A stretch of DNA of 64,000 nucleotides from Mycobacterium intracellulare ATCC 13950 (lineage in GTDB: Bacteria > Actinomycetota > Actinomycetes > Mycobacteriales > Mycobacteriaceae). Below, one piece after another: positions 1 to 9,212 of the stretch (position 1 is its first letter; every line of letters begins with the position of its first letter). Below the pieces are notes generated by a model. It searched no databases, was not told where the DNA came from, and was given only the letters and a program-made list of their open reading frames with translations. Where the stretch lies: contig NC_016946.1 of assembly GCF_000277125.1 (NCBI RefSeq), forward strand, positions 2,108,001 to 2,172,000. The letters run 5' to 3'. The translations under genes were made by a program, and so were the position numbers.

Positions 1-111
1 GGACGTCACCGAGCGGCTGGCCAACTGATAGAGCAGGTCGGTCAACGTGGGCAGGCGCTGGTTGCCGGACCCGGAAATGGACCCGACTCCCGACCCCGAA
101 GCGCCAATCAC
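1..111 (-). CDS. amiA2: Amidase AmiA2, N-terminal 37 residues (partial)
   Basis: A minus-strand frame opens at a GTG at 111-109 and stays open to the window edge. Its residues include a run like NQRLPTLTDLLYQLASR, which I recognise as the start of mycobacterial amidase-signature protein AmiA2. Divergent placement next to recO matches H37Rv, where amiA2 (Rv2363) is divergent from recO (Rv2362c). The catalytic Ser-Ser-Lys region lies outside the window, so function rests on this short N-terminal match and on synteny. Confidence 0.7.
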   Translation of the reverse strand, partial: MIGASGSGVGSISGSGNQRLPTLTDLLYQLASRSVTS

Positions 112-167
112 GGGGTACGAGACTAGACGGCGCGGATACCCGCAATGTCGCGGCGGGGTGCAAAACT

Positions 168-971
168 ATGGGGATGCGGCTATACCGAGACCGAGCTGTT
201 GTGCTGCGCCAGCACAAGCTCGGCGAAGCCGACCGGATCGTCACCCTGCTGACCCGTGATCACGGGCTGGTCCGCGCGGTGGCCAAGGGCGTTCGTCGTA
301 CCCGCAGCAAATTCGGTGCGCGGCTGGAGCCATTCGCGCACATCGACGCGCAACTGCATCCCGGCCGCAACCTCGACATCGTCACCCAGGTCGTCTCGAT
401 CGACGCGTTCGCCACCGACATCGTCAGCGACTACGGCCGCTACACCTGCGGGTGCGCCATGCTGGAAACCGCCGAACGCCTCGCCGGTGAGGAGCGGGCG
501 CCCGCCCCGGCCCTGCACGGGCTCACGGTGAGCGCCTTGCGGGCGGTGGCCGACGGCCGCCGGTCCCGGGGCCTGCTGCTGGACGCCTACCTGCTGCGGG
601 CGATGGGCATCGCCGGTTGGGCGCCGGCGCTGAACGAGTGCGCCCGTTGCGCCACGCCCGGTCCCCATCGTGCGTTTCATGTCGGCGCGGGCGGCAGCGT
701 CTGCACCCACTGCCGCCCGGCCGGTTCGACGACGCCGCCGCCGGGGGTGCTGGACCTGATGTCGGCGCTGCACGACGGCGATTGGGACTTCGCCGAGAAG
801 ACGCCGCAGTCGCACCGCAACTACGTCAGCGGTCTGGTGGCGGCGCACCTGCAATGGCATTTGGAGCGGCAGCTCAAGACGTTGCCGCTCGTCGAACGGA
901 CGTATCACGTCGACCGCACCATCGCCGATCAGCGCGCGACGCTGATCGGGCAGGATATGGACTGTGGCTAA
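168..971 (+). CDS. recO: DNA repair protein RecO
   Basis: RecO loads RecA onto SSB-coated single-stranded DNA and anneals complementary strands in the RecFOR recombinational repair pathway. The 267-aa product begins with the typical RLYRDRAVVLRQHKLGEAD OB-fold strand. It carries the C-terminal zinc-binding set Cys158, Cys161, Cys179 and Cys182 (two CxxC pairs), and is within two residues of the M. tuberculosis protein. The start could be ATG 168 or the in-frame ATG 174, which would match the shorter annotated mycobacterial N-terminus. It lies directly upstream of uppS on the same strand, with a large hairpin between them. Confidence 0.95.
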   Translation: MGMRLYRDRAVVLRQHKLGEADRIVTLLTRDHGLVRAVAKGVRRTRSKFGARLEPFAHIDAQLHPGRNLDIVTQVVSIDAFATDIVSDYGRYTCGCAMLETAERLAGEERAPAPALHGLTVSALRAVADGRRSRGLLLDAYLLRAMGIAGWAPALNECARCATPGPHRAFHVGAGGSVCTHCRPAGSTTPPPGVLDLMSALHDGDWDFAEKTPQSHRNYVSGLVAAHLQWHLERQLKTLPLVERTYHVDRTIADQRATLIGQDMDCG

Positions 972-1037
972 AGTCTGGGCCGGCGGGCGGGCGGTGATCA
1001 CATCCGTCACACCCGCATCCGCGTCAGCCGGCATGTG

Positions 1038-1100
1038 TTGTGCCCACCTCCGAGCGACAAAAGCGGGTCACCCGAACGTGTCGCTCGGAGGTGGGCACAA
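1038..1100. repeat. 22-bp perfect inverted repeat between recO and uppS
   Basis: The arms 1038-1059 and 1079-1100 are exact reverse complements (core GCCCACCTCCGAGCGACA). The 19-nt loop itself contains a 5+5 inverted repeat (CGGGT/ACCCG). It would form a very stable hairpin in RNA or a cruciform in DNA. There is no U-tract, so it is not a classical intrinsic terminator. It could be a small dispersed repeat or a transcript processing or attenuation structure. Confidence 0.8.
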
Positions 1101-1136
1101 GACACACGCCCTGCGACCGAGGCCAGTGGGGCGCTG

Positions 1137-2006
1137 GTGACACACCGCGGTTTCCCGCAGCTGCCCGCCGCGCCCCACGACTATCCGGTCTTTCCCGACA
1201 AGTCGACCTGGCCCGTCGTGTTTCCGGAGCTGCCGCCGTCCGCCGACGGCGGCCCGTGCCGGCCGCCGCAGCACACCTCCAAGGCGGCCGCGCCCAGGAT
1301 CGAGGCCGACCGGCTGCCCAACCATGTGGCCATCGTCATGGACGGCAACGGCCGCTGGGCCACCCAGCAGGGGCTGACCCGTACCGACGGTCACCGAGCC
1401 GGGGAGGCCGTCGTCATCGACATCGTCTGTGGTGCAATCGAAATCGGGATCAAGTGGCTCAGCCTGTACGCCTTCTCGACCGAGAACTGGAAGCGTTCGC
1501 CCGAAGAGGTCCGCTTTCTGATGGGCTTCAACCGCGACGTGGTGCGGATGCGCCGGGTGAACCTGAATGCGATCGGGGTCAAGATCCGGTGGGTCGGGTC
1601 GCGGCCCCGCCTGTGGCGCAGCGTGATCAATGAGCTGGCGATCGCAGAAGACATGACGAAGGACAACGACGTCATCACCGTCAACTACTGTGTGAACTAC
1701 GGTGGCCGCGCCGAAATCGCCGAAGCCACAAAGGAAATCGCACGGCTGGCCGCGGCCGGACGGCTGAACCCGGAACGCATCACCGAGTCGACGGTGGCGA
1801 ACCACCTGCAGCGGCCCGACATCCCCGACGTGGATCTGTTCTTGCGGACCTCGGGGGAGCAGCGGTCCAGCAATTTCATGCTGTGGCAGGCGGCATACGC
1901 CGAGTACATCTTCCAGGACAAATTGTGGCCCGACTACGACCGTCGCGACCTGTGGGCCGCCTGCGAGGAATACGCCTCGCGCAACCGCCGATTCGGGAGC
2001 GCATAG
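1137..2006 (+). CDS. uppS: Long-chain Z-isoprenyl (decaprenyl) diphosphate synthase
   Basis: This cis-prenyltransferase elongates a short allylic diphosphate with isopentenyl diphosphate to decaprenyl diphosphate, the lipid carrier for mycobacterial arabinogalactan, lipoarabinomannan and peptidoglycan synthesis. The catalytic Asp69 sits in the signature [12 protein letters not shown], and conserved [12 protein letters not shown] and [15 protein letters not shown] motifs follow. I chose GTG 1137 (289 aa) because it starts just before the conserved FPQLPAAP segment and gives nearly the 296-aa length of Rv2361c. The frame is open back to GTG 1035, but that would translate the inverted repeat. 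The stop overlaps the next start (TAGTG). Confidence 0.93.
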   Translation: MTHRGFPQLPAAPHDYPVFPDKSTWPVVFPELPPSADGGPCRPPQHTSKAAAPRIEADRLPNHVAIVMDGNGRWATQQGLTRTDGHRAGEAVVIDIVCGAIEIGIKWLSLYAFSTENWKRSPEEVRFLMGFNRDVVRMRRVNLNAIGVKIRWVGSRPRLWRSVINELAIAEDMTKDNDVITVNYCVNYGGRAEIAEATKEIARLAAAGRLNPERITESTVANHLQRPDIPDVDLFLRTSGEQRSSNFMLWQAAYAEYIFQDKLWPDYDRRDLWAACEEYASRNRRFGSA

Positions 2007-2434
2007 TGCCATCGCTACAGGAGCGTCTGGCGTCGATCCTCCGCGATGTCCTTGCGCTGCAGGAGGAGACCGACGGCGCGCTGACTGTTCACCATGACGG
2101 CACCATCGCCTCGTTGCGGGTGGTGAACATCGCCGAGGGCCTCGACCTGGTATCGCTCACCCAGATATTGGCGTGGGATCTGCCGCTGACCAAGAAGCTG
2201 AGCGACCAGGTGGCCAAGCAGGCGCGCGACAGCAACTTCGGCAGCGTCAGCCTCATCGAGAAGGTCAATGACAAAGCCGTGCAGCGTAATTCGGGCAAGG
2301 GCGCGGCCAAGAACGCCGATGTGATGCTGCGCTACAACTTTCCCGGCGCCGGCCTCACCGACGATGCGCTGAGGACCTTGATCCTGCTGGTGCTCGACAC
2401 CGGCGCCCAGGTACGCCGCACGCTGACGGCGTAA
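2006..2434 (+). CDS. Conserved hypothetical protein (Rv2360c-like)
   Basis: A 142-aa soluble protein starts at GTG 2006 inside the uppS stop codon (TAGTG), so it is very likely translationally coupled. Length and position match H37Rv Rv2360c. It reads as alternating helices and strands with no signal peptide and no catalytic motif that I can name; the fold resembles small YbjN/SecB-like domains, which is only an impression. The conserved uppS-Rv2360c pairing suggests a link to envelope lipid carrier synthesis, but nothing in the protein proves it. Confidence 0.85.
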   Translation: MPSLQERLASILRDVLALQEETDGALTVHHDGTIASLRVVNIAEGLDLVSLTQILAWDLPLTKKLSDQVAKQARDSNFGSVSLIEKVNDKAVQRNSGKGAAKNADVMLRYNFPGAGLTDDALRTLILLVLDTGAQVRRTLTA

Positions 2435-2437
2435 CCG

Positions 2438-2833
2438 TCAGGGCATGCACTCCGAACAGGTGCCGAAGATCTCGATGGTGTGGCTGACGTCGGAGAAGCC
2501 GTGCTTGGCGGCCACGGCCGTCGCCCACTCCTCGACCTCGTGATCGCCCACCTCGATCGTGGATCCGCAACTGCGGCAGACCAAGTGATGGTGATGGTGT
2601 TCCGAACACCTGCGGTAGACCGACTCGCCGGTGTCGGTGCGCAGCGTGTCGATCATTCCCGCCGCGGCCATCGACTGCAGCGTCCGGTAGACGGTGGTCA
2701 GCCCGATGTTCTCGCCGCGCCGGCGTAGCTCGTCGTGCAGATCCTGCGCCGAGCGGAATTCGTCGAGTGTCTCCAACAGCGTCGAGATCGCCGCGCGCTG
2801 ACGGGTCGAGCGAACGCTCGCTCCTGATGTCAC
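2438..2833 (-). CDS. zur: Zinc uptake regulator Zur (FurB)
   Basis: This Fur-family repressor binds DNA when loaded with zinc and controls zinc uptake genes, alternative ribosomal proteins and ESX-3. The 131-aa protein has an N-terminal winged helix (RQRAAISTLLETLDEF; GLTTVYRTLQSM). It carries the two structural CxxC pairs Cys86/Cys89 and Cys126/Cys129 and a His-rich hinge at residues 79-83 (EHHHHHLVC). Its start overlaps the smtB stop by ATGA, so smtB and zur form one coupled operon, as in M. tuberculosis (Rv2358-Rv2359). Confidence 0.95.
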   Translation of the reverse strand: MTSGASVRSTRQRAAISTLLETLDEFRSAQDLHDELRRRGENIGLTTVYRTLQSMAAAGMIDTLRTDTGESVYRRCSEHHHHHLVCRSCGSTIEVGDHEVEEWATAVAAKHGFSDVSHTIEIFGTCSECMP

Positions 2834-3258
2834 GGGGCGTCCTCGCTCGCGTGCGCGACGGCGTCCACCACGATGTGCGCGAGGTGATGATCGGCGAGCC
2901 GGTACAGCACCTCGCGCCCGGACCGCTCGCCGGCAACCACGCCCGCCGCCTTGAGGATCTTCAGGTGCTGGCTGACGAGCGGCTGGGGCACGCCGAGCGC
3001 GTCCACCAGCTCGTGCACGCAGCGATGCGACTCGCGCAGCTGCAGGACGATGGCGATGCGCACCGGCGCCGCCAGCGCCCGCAACAACTCGCCGGCGGCG
3101 TCGAGGATCTCCCGCGGGGGTGGGACGGGGTAATCGGCCAGTACGGAGTGCCCACCGGCGCCGAGTCCGCCGTGGTCGTGGGTGACCGCGTCCAGGTCCG
3201 TTCCCATGTCGCCGTCGGTGGCGGACGGCATCGACGCAGAACGTGAGGGGGACATCAT
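2830..3258 (-). CDS. smtB: ArsR-family zinc-responsive repressor SmtB
   Basis: This repressor releases its operator when it binds zinc, which lets Zur be made when zinc is plentiful. The ArsR winged helix (AAPVRIAIVLQLRES, then PQPLVSQHLKILKAAG) is followed by an alpha-5 DHHLAHIVVDAVAH segment that supplies metal-binding Asp/His residues. The first ~45 residues are variable and contain several possible starts (3258, 3255 and internal ATGs), so the exact N-terminus is uncertain. It is divergent from glyS, with a palindrome in the gap. Confidence 0.92.
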   Translation of the reverse strand: MMSPSRSASMPSATDGDMGTDLDAVTHDHGGLGAGGHSVLADYPVPPPREILDAAGELLRALAAPVRIAIVLQLRESHRCVHELVDALGVPQPLVSQHLKILKAAGVVAGERSGREVLYRLADHHLAHIVVDAVAHASEDAP

Positions 3259-3329
3259 GGGAGCGGCATCACCTCGAGAAGTGCCAGGTAGTGGGAAAGT
3301 ATCCGCCGTATCGGCTGCCCTCCACTGTC

Positions 3330-3349
3330 ACATGCATGATGACGCATGT
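3330..3349. promoter_or_regulatory. Candidate SmtB operator palindrome
   Basis: ACATGC and GCATGT form a perfect 6-bp inverted repeat separated by 8 bp, in the intergenic region upstream of smtB. SmtB/ArsR repressors bind imperfect palindromes near their own promoters, and mycobacterial smtB-zur is autoregulated. Assignment is from position and symmetry only. Confidence 0.5.
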
Positions 3350-3438
3350 CAAAGACCGCGGCGCCGATCGCTACCATGACTGATGCTCTGCGCACGGCGG
3401 TCGGCCGCCAGGCGCGCCCACCCAACCCCGGAAAGGGA

Positions 3439-4830
3439 GTGCACCACCCCGTGGCGTCCGTCATCGACACCGTAGTGAATCTGGCCAAGCGGCGCGGCTT
3501 CGTTTTTCCCTCGGGAGAGATCTACGGTGGCACCCGGTCGGCGTGGGACTACGGCCCGTTGGGTGTGGAGTTCAAAGAGAACATCAAACGTCAGTGGTGG
3601 CGCGCGGTGGTCAGCGGGCGCGACGACGTCGTGGGCCTGGATTCGTCGATCATCTTGCCGCGGCAGGTGTGGGTGGCCTCGGGCCACGTCGAGGTCTTCC
3701 ATGACCCGCTGGTCGAGTCGCTGATCACCCATAAGCGTTACCGCGCCGACCATCTCATCGAGGCCTACGAGGCCAAGCACGGCCACCCGCCGCCCAACGG
3801 ACTGGCCGACATCCGTGACCCCGACACCGGCGAGCCCGGGCAGTGGACCGAGCCCCGCGAATTCAACATGATGCTCAAGACCTACCTGGGTCCGATCGAG
3901 ACCGAGGAGGGCTTGCACTATCTGCGTCCGGAGACCGCGCAGGGCATCTTCGTCAACTTCGCCAACGTGGTGACGACCGCGCGCAAGAAACCGCCCTTCG
4001 GCATCGGCCAGATAGGCAAGAGCTTTCGCAACGAGATCACCCCGGGCAACTTCATTTTCCGCACGCGCGAGTTCGAGCAAATGGAAATGGAGTTCTTCGT
4101 CGAGCCCTCGACCGCGAAGGAATGGCATCAGTATTGGATCGACACCCGGCTGCAATGGTATGTCGAGTTGGGTATCGATCCGGAGAACCTGCGGTTGTTT
4201 GAACACCCGGCCGACAAACTGTCGCACTACTCCGATCGCACCGTCGACATCGAGTACAAATTCGGCTTCGCCGGTAACCCGTGGGGTGAGCTGGAGGGCG
4301 TCGCCAACCGCACCGATTTCGACTTGGCGACGCATTCAAAGCATTCCGGCGTCGACCTGTCCTTCTACGACCAGGCGACCGACGCACGCTACATCCCGTA
4401 TGTCATCGAGCCCGCGGCGGGTTTGACGCGGTCGTTCATGGCCTTCCTGATCGACGCCTACGTCGAGGACGAGGCCCCGAACGCCAAGGGCAAGATGGAA
4501 AAGCGCACGGTGCTGCGGCTGGACCCGCGGCTGGCCCCGGTCAAGGCGGCGGTGCTGCCGCTGTCCCGGCACGCCGACCTGAGCCCCAAGGCCCGCGATC
4601 TGGCGGCCGAACTGCGCCAGTTTTGGAATATCGATTTCGACGATGCGGGCGCGATCGGGCGGCGCTATCGGCGCCAGGACGAGATCGGCACGCCGTTCTG
4701 TGTGACGGTGGATTTCGACTCACTCGAGGACAACGCCGTGACGGTGCGCCGGCGCGACGACATGACCCAGGAACGCGTCGCGATGAACACCGTGGCCGAT
4801 TATCTGGCGGCACGGCTCAAAGGCTGCTAA
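3439..4830 (+). CDS. glyS: Glycyl-tRNA synthetase
   Basis: This class II homodimeric (alpha2) enzyme charges tRNA-Gly. Visible landmarks are [17 protein letters not shown], the [13 protein letters not shown] segment, motif 2 with [25 protein letters not shown], motif 3 near [10 protein letters not shown], and a C-terminal anticodon-binding domain. GTG 3439 with the GGAAAGGGA ribosome site just upstream gives 463 aa, the exact length of the M. tuberculosis enzyme. The open frame further upstream (from 3346) runs through the smtB operator region and is unlikely to be translated. Confidence 0.96.
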   Translation: MHHPVASVIDTVVNLAKRRGFVFPSGEIYGGTRSAWDYGPLGVEFKENIKRQWWRAVVSGRDDVVGLDSSIILPRQVWVASGHVEVFHDPLVESLITHKRYRADHLIEAYEAKHGHPPPNGLADIRDPDTGEPGQWTEPREFNMMLKTYLGPIETEEGLHYLRPETAQGIFVNFANVVTTARKKPPFGIGQIGKSFRNEITPGNFIFRTREFEQMEMEFFVEPSTAKEWHQYWIDTRLQWYVELGIDPENLRLFEHPADKLSHYSDRTVDIEYKFGFAGNPWGELEGVANRTDFDLATHSKHSGVDLSFYDQATDARYIPYVIEPAAGLTRSFMAFLIDAYVEDEAPNAKGKMEKRTVLRLDPRLAPVKAAVLPLSRHADLSPKARDLAAELRQFWNIDFDDAGAIGRRYRRQDEIGTPFCVTVDFDSLEDNAVTVRRRDDMTQERVAMNTVADYLAARLKGC

Positions 4831-5075
4831 TCACCGGGCCGGCGTCGGCGGTGCCATATCGGGTCCCGTTGCGTCGGTGCGCGTCTGGCCGACTCGCGCC
4901 GCCGTGAATGATGCGCGGTCGCCGGTTCGCATTTGCGAAATAAGGTTTGCTTAAAAATCGGGCCGCGATGGTGGCGGTGCCCTAGGATCTGCCGTGGGGC
5001 ATAAGTAGATAGCTAGTTGAGCCATGGGCGGATGTCGGGCGTCTGTCGCTGGAGCCGTTGACTCGGTCGGTTGGG

Positions 5076-6305
5076 GTGTGGATGATTCCCGCGTTTTTGT
5101 TCTTCCCTCCGGAAATCAACTCGGCCTTGATAGTCGGCGGCCCCGGTGCTGGACCTCTATTCGAGGCGGCCTCCGCGTGGGACGGACTGGCGGCGGAGCT
5201 GTCGTCCTCGGCGGCCTCGTTCAACACCGTGGTGACGGACCTGGCGGCGGGCCCCTGGACGGGTCCTTCGTCGGCATCGATGACGGCCGCCGCGGCGCCC
5301 TACGTGCAATGGCTGCTGATCGCCGCCGCGGAGGCGGAGGTGGCCGCGATCCGCGCCCGGCTGGCGGCGCTGGCGTTCGAGGGGGCGGTGGTCGCGACGG
5401 TGCCGCTGCCGGCGGTGCTGGCGAATCGTGCCCGGTTGCTGATTCTGATCGCGACCAACTTCTTCGGCCAGAACACGGCGGCGATCGCGCAGACCGAGCT
5501 GGAGTACGTCGAGATGTGGGCGCAGGATGTGGCCGCGATGGTGGGCTATCACGCGGGGGCCCAAACGCTGGTGGAGACGTTGCCGGCGTTCACCCCGCCG
5601 CCCGCGGGTCTCGGCGGCGGCGCGGCGTCCGCGGGCCTGGCGGGCCTGGCCGACCTGGTGACGGCGCCCCTGACGCTCGCGTCCCAGTTTTTCCAGGGCT
5701 TGTCCTCGCTGGGGACCGCGTTCGCGTCGCAGCTGCAGTCGGTGTTCATGGCGCTCTCCCCGGCGGTCTCGTCGCTGACGTCGTTGATGACCTCGACGCC
5801 GGTGGCGACCTTGACGACGGTGGCCCAGGCCGGCATGTACCCGGCCAGCGCGCTGATGCCGCCCATGGTGGCGCTGGCCCAGAGCACCGGCCCGGTGGCG
5901 GCCGCGGCGCCGGCGGCGCCGGCGCCGATATTGCTCAGCGCCACCAACGTGGCCGCCGAGGCCCCCCGCAGCGCCCATAGCGTGCTGTCCGACCTGCAAC
6001 CGTTGGCGGGCGGGGGGCTGGGCGCGCTGGGCGTCGCGTCGGCGGGCCTGGGGACCGCGCGGTTCGTCGGGGCGATGTCGGTGCCCGCGGCGTGGCAAGG
6101 GTCGATGCCGGCGTACGTGCCCGCACCGGCGGTGTCGGGTGTGGCCACCGGAGCGCCCGCGGCGACGTCGGCCGCGGCCGGGTCGGGTAACGGCGTGCCG
6201 ATGACGGCCATGCCGGTGGGCGACAAGGGGCCCGAGGGGGACAAGCGCGGCACCAAGGCGGAGGTGGTGCGGTCACGGCCCAAAGTGGTGCCGCGAACCC
6301 GATAA
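5076..6305 (+). CDS. PPE family protein, SVP subgroup
   Basis: PPE proteins are exported by type VII (ESX) systems, usually with a PE partner, to the outer cell surface. This ~409-aa protein has the PPE motif in FFPPEINSALIVGGPGAG, then AASAWDGLAAEL, and the WxG-like helix (GPWTGPSSASM) of the ~180-residue PPE domain. An Ala/Gly/Pro-rich middle follows, and the SVP signature appears as FVGAMSVPAAW near residue 340. The start is ambiguous: GTG 5076 (V-W-M) or ATG 5082. No PE gene is visible nearby. Its position after glyS corresponds to the PPE40 (Rv2356c) locus of H37Rv. Confidence 0.9.
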   Translation: MWMIPAFLFFPPEINSALIVGGPGAGPLFEAASAWDGLAAELSSSAASFNTVVTDLAAGPWTGPSSASMTAAAAPYVQWLLIAAAEAEVAAIRARLAALAFEGAVVATVPLPAVLANRARLLILIATNFFGQNTAAIAQTELEYVEMWAQDVAAMVGYHAGAQTLVETLPAFTPPPAGLGGGAASAGLAGLADLVTAPLTLASQFFQGLSSLGTAFASQLQSVFMALSPAVSSLTSLMTSTPVATLTTVAQAGMYPASALMPPMVALAQSTGPVAAAAPAAPAPILLSATNVAAEAPRSAHSVLSDLQPLAGGGLGALGVASAGLGTARFVGAMSVPAAWQGSMPAYVPAPAVSGVATGAPAATSAAAGSGNGVPMTAMPVGDKGPEGDKRGTKAEVVRSRPKVVPRTR

Positions 6306-6808
6306 TCGCGGTGCCGCTGTTGCGGATGTGCATGGAGTGCACTGCGTGAGAAACCGGAAATTCCGACTAGGTTGGCCGGGGCGGCCAAGCAACGCCGTAC
6401 CGCAATATGCGAATTCATATAATTCGTCCCGTAACAACGCGCGCTCGCATGCGTTGCCCCGAGCGGGAAGCGCGGAGCCGGACCCCCTGCGAACCCGCGG
6501 CCGACCGCTCGATCCGATCACGACGGTTTAACCTAACGTGCTGTGCGGCAAGGAGTTTGTCCGTAGAAATCGACGGCCGATCGTCCGGGATGGCGCCCGA
6601 GTTCCCCGGTGTCGCCGGCCCGCGTGGCCCGCGCGGCGGTCCCCTTACCGGTCGGCGAGAGGCCCGCGTGGTCCGATACACGCTCAAATTAAGGAAAATT
6701 GGCAATTCCCGCATATTTTCTTCGGTTTGTCTTACGATGTCACCGGTTGGTGTAAATAGGTTCGCCACAGCGCCCGAACGCTTAGATCGGCTGTGGAAGG
6801 GGGCAGGG
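6306..6808. other. Intergenic region without a supported gene
   Basis: Frames here show no convincing coding signal. The part at 6680-6760 is clearly more A/T-rich than its surroundings (runs such as AAATTAAGGAAAATT and CATATTTTC) and looks like promoter DNA for the small gene at 6809. I see no repeat or RNA gene. Confidence 0.5.
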
Positions 6809-7096
6809 GTGCTTTTGCCTCTCGGTTCGCCGTTACCCGATGACACGGTGGCGGCAGTACGCGGTGAGTGCGGTGTGCTCGGCGGTTTATCGGTCCCACT
6901 CAAGTGGGGGGTGGTCGTTCCGCCCGACGACTACGACCACTGGGCGCCGAAGTCGGACGCGAGCGCCGACACCACGGAGGAGACACTCGACGCTCCCCGC
7001 CCGACGGCGGTCGCCGACGGCGTCTGGAGCGGGTGGGAAGGCGAAGCCGCGGCACGGCCCGTGGGCGTGATCCCGCATTCCCCGGCCGCCGGCTGA
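6809..7096 (+). CDS. Hypothetical 95-aa protein with an SVP-like segment
   Basis: GTG 6809 is preceded by a strong purine-rich ribosome site (GGAAGGGGGCAGG) and by A/T-rich promoter-like DNA. The product contains GGLSVPLKWGVVVPP, which resembles the SVP signature of PPE proteins, then an acidic, Thr/Ala-rich tail. It has no PPE domain or signal peptide. It may be a small independent protein or the relic of a PPE C-terminus. An upstream in-frame ATG at 6737 would give 119 aa. Coding status is supported by the ribosome site and GC-rich third positions only. Confidence 0.4.
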   Translation: MLLPLGSPLPDDTVAAVRGECGVLGGLSVPLKWGVVVPPDDYDHWAPKSDASADTTEETLDAPRPTAVADGVWSGWEGEAAARPVGVIPHSPAAG

Positions 7097-7148
7097 AGAC
7101 CGGTAGGTAGAGAACCGAAAGCCGCCGCGGTCACCCGCGCGCGGCGCG

Positions 7149-9125
7149 TCAGAATCGGCCGCCGCCACCCATGAACCCGCCGTCGGAAGAACCCGGCGAG
7201 CCACCGAACGACGTCGGGCTCCAGCCGCCGAATCCGCCCCGCATCCCCCCGCTGAGCAGGTCGCCGATGATGATGCCGCCGAGCATCGCGCCCATGTCAC
7301 TGCCGCCGCCACGCGTGTAGGCGCGCTGCATCGCCTGCACGTCGTCGTTCGCCAGTGACTGAGCGTGAGCGGCCAGCGTCGACGCCGCATTGGCGTGGGC
7401 GATCGCTTCGTTCGGGTTCGTCGCGCCCTTGTCCTGCGCGGCCTGCAGGTGGCGCTTGGCTTCGGCCAGCCGGGTGCGGGCGTCGGGGCCGACGCTGCCG
7501 CGGCGCGTGTCGATGTAGTCGGACACCGCGCGCACCCGCGATTGCGCGGTGAACAAGGCCTGTTCCAGTGATCGGTTGAGTCGCTCGGCGGTGGCCTGTT
7601 CCTCGGCCAGGGTGGCCAGCAGCCCGTTGAGCGCGGCGTCGGCCTTGGTCACCTGTCCGAATGCGGCCAGCGGATCTTCGGATCCGCCGGCGCGGGCGCT
7701 CTCGACGGCCCTGGTGGCCGCGTCGCGGGCCGCCACCAAATCGCCGCTGCGCGTGGGTTTTTTCTGCAGCAGTTCGTTGGCGCGTGCGATGTCATCCTTG
7801 GTGTCGGCGACGGCCGACGGCAGCCCGTCGATCGCGTGCTGAATGTCGCTGGCCGCGTTGTCCACCGCGTCGAGCAGCGCCCGCGCCTGCCCGAGGGCGG
7901 ACTCGGCGGCCCGGACCGCGTCGACCAAGCCGGCCTGCCCACCGGTGACGGCGTGGGCGGCCAGCTCACGGGCGGTGCCGATGTTGCGGTCGGCGAACGC
8001 CAGCCGCTCCTTGGCCGTCGTGACATTGCCGGACACCGAAGTCAGTGCGGCAGCGCTGAAGTCGTGGTGCAGCGCCGCCAGCCGTTGCTCCGCCGGCGCC
8101 AGACGGGTGGTGAGTTCCACGTACTGCTGCGTCAGCGCATCCAGCCGCGACGCGGCGTTGATCACGAGGTCGCGCAGCTTCTCGAACGCCTCGGTCTGTG
8201 ACTCCAGCTCGCGGTCGGCCCGCGCCGCCGAGACGATCACCTGGGTGAGCAGTTCGCGCCGCTGGGCGGGTGTTTCCGGTGTGGAGTCGTCGAGTTGTTG
8301 GCGCACCGTGAACGCTTGGGACAGAGCCGCTTTGGCGTTGGCCACCGCGCTCGTGAAGGGTCGGGTGCGCTCTTCGCCGAATTCGCCGACCGCCAGGTCC
8401 AATTCGTTGGCGCTGGTGCGTAGCGCGTTGTCGACGTCCACCACCAGGGCGCGGGACAGGTCGTCGAGCGTCTGCAGCGGCAGCGCGGCGAGCGCGTCGA
8501 CGTCGGTGGGGTCGACGCGCCGCGCGGCCGCCAACGCCGCGGCCCTTCGGCGCTGCCCGCGATGACGCATCACCAGCAGCAGGCCGGCCAGGGCGATGAG
8601 AATGCCCGCCAGCGTGGCCAGCAGGATCACCCGCCCCGACGAACCGGGCGACGCGTCGAGCCCGTTCGCCGCGGCCACCGCGGCGCCGCTCCAGTCACCG
8701 TTGTGCAGGGCGGGTTCGATCTTGTTGCGCCGCAAGCTGTCGACCTGACCGGCGTTGACGCTCTTGATGGTGGACGGCACCAGGAAGGCGTAGGCGCGGC
8801 TGGTGGTCGCGACGGCCAGCAGCGCGTCGTAGCCGCCCAGGTCGCTGGCGCGCACGGTGCCTTGTGCCCACCCGGTCGGGCTCTGCCCGGAGAAGTCGTC
8901 GACGTAGACCACCCAGAGCCGGATGTGGCGGTCGGTGTAGAGCTTGTTGACGGCGGCGGTGACGGTGCTGCGACCGGAATCCGACAGGGCCCCCGCGTTG
9001 TCGGTGACGTAGTCGGCCAACCGGAATGATGGTTGCGCGCCGGCGGCCGGTGCCGACAGCAGCCCGCCGCCGAGGCCGACCGTCAGGAGCGTCGCGAGCA
9101 CGGCGAGCAGGCGAGCGGTGCGCAT
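7149..9125 (-). CDS. TPM-domain membrane protein (Rv2345-like)
   Basis: A 658-aa membrane-anchored protein. Residues 1-30 form a signal peptide ending near the Ala-rich stretch before AQPSFRL. Residues ~35-160 match the TPM (YgcG-type) domain, with [11 protein letters not shown] and [12 protein letters not shown] transmembrane helix follows near 170-190, then a long Ala-rich coiled coil (~200-600). The tail is Gly-rich with a GGGRF end, as in other TPM proteins. Length and neighbours agree with H37Rv Rv2345. The biochemical role is unknown; TPM domains have been linked to phosphatase activity and membrane-protein quality control in other organisms, which is inference here. Confidence 0.88.
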   Translation of the reverse strand: MRTARLLAVLATLLTVGLGGGLLSAPAAGAQPSFRLADYVTDNAGALSDSGRSTVTAAVNKLYTDRHIRLWVVYVDDFSGQSPTGWAQGTVRASDLGGYDALLAVATTSRAYAFLVPSTIKSVNAGQVDSLRRNKIEPALHNGDWSGAAVAAANGLDASPGSSGRVILLATLAGILIALAGLLLVMRHRGQRRRAAALAAARRVDPTDVDALAALPLQTLDDLSRALVVDVDNALRTSANELDLAVGEFGEERTRPFTSAVANAKAALSQAFTVRQQLDDSTPETPAQRRELLTQVIVSAARADRELESQTEAFEKLRDLVINAASRLDALTQQYVELTTRLAPAEQRLAALHHDFSAAALTSVSGNVTTAKERLAFADRNIGTARELAAHAVTGGQAGLVDAVRAAESALGQARALLDAVDNAASDIQHAIDGLPSAVADTKDDIARANELLQKKPTRSGDLVAARDAATRAVESARAGGSEDPLAAFGQVTKADAALNGLLATLAEEQATAERLNRSLEQALFTAQSRVRAVSDYIDTRRGSVGPDARTRLAEAKRHLQAAQDKGATNPNEAIAHANAASTLAAHAQSLANDDVQAMQRAYTRGGGSDMGAMLGGIIIGDLLSGGMRGGFGGWSPTSFGGSPGSSDGGFMGGGGRF

Positions 9126-9212
9126 AGGGCCAATCTAGCCCCGGCCGACACACGCCAGCGGGCCCGAGTCGAGCCGGACTTGGGCGGGCATTCCCTGGCA
9201 GACTGTGCGTCG

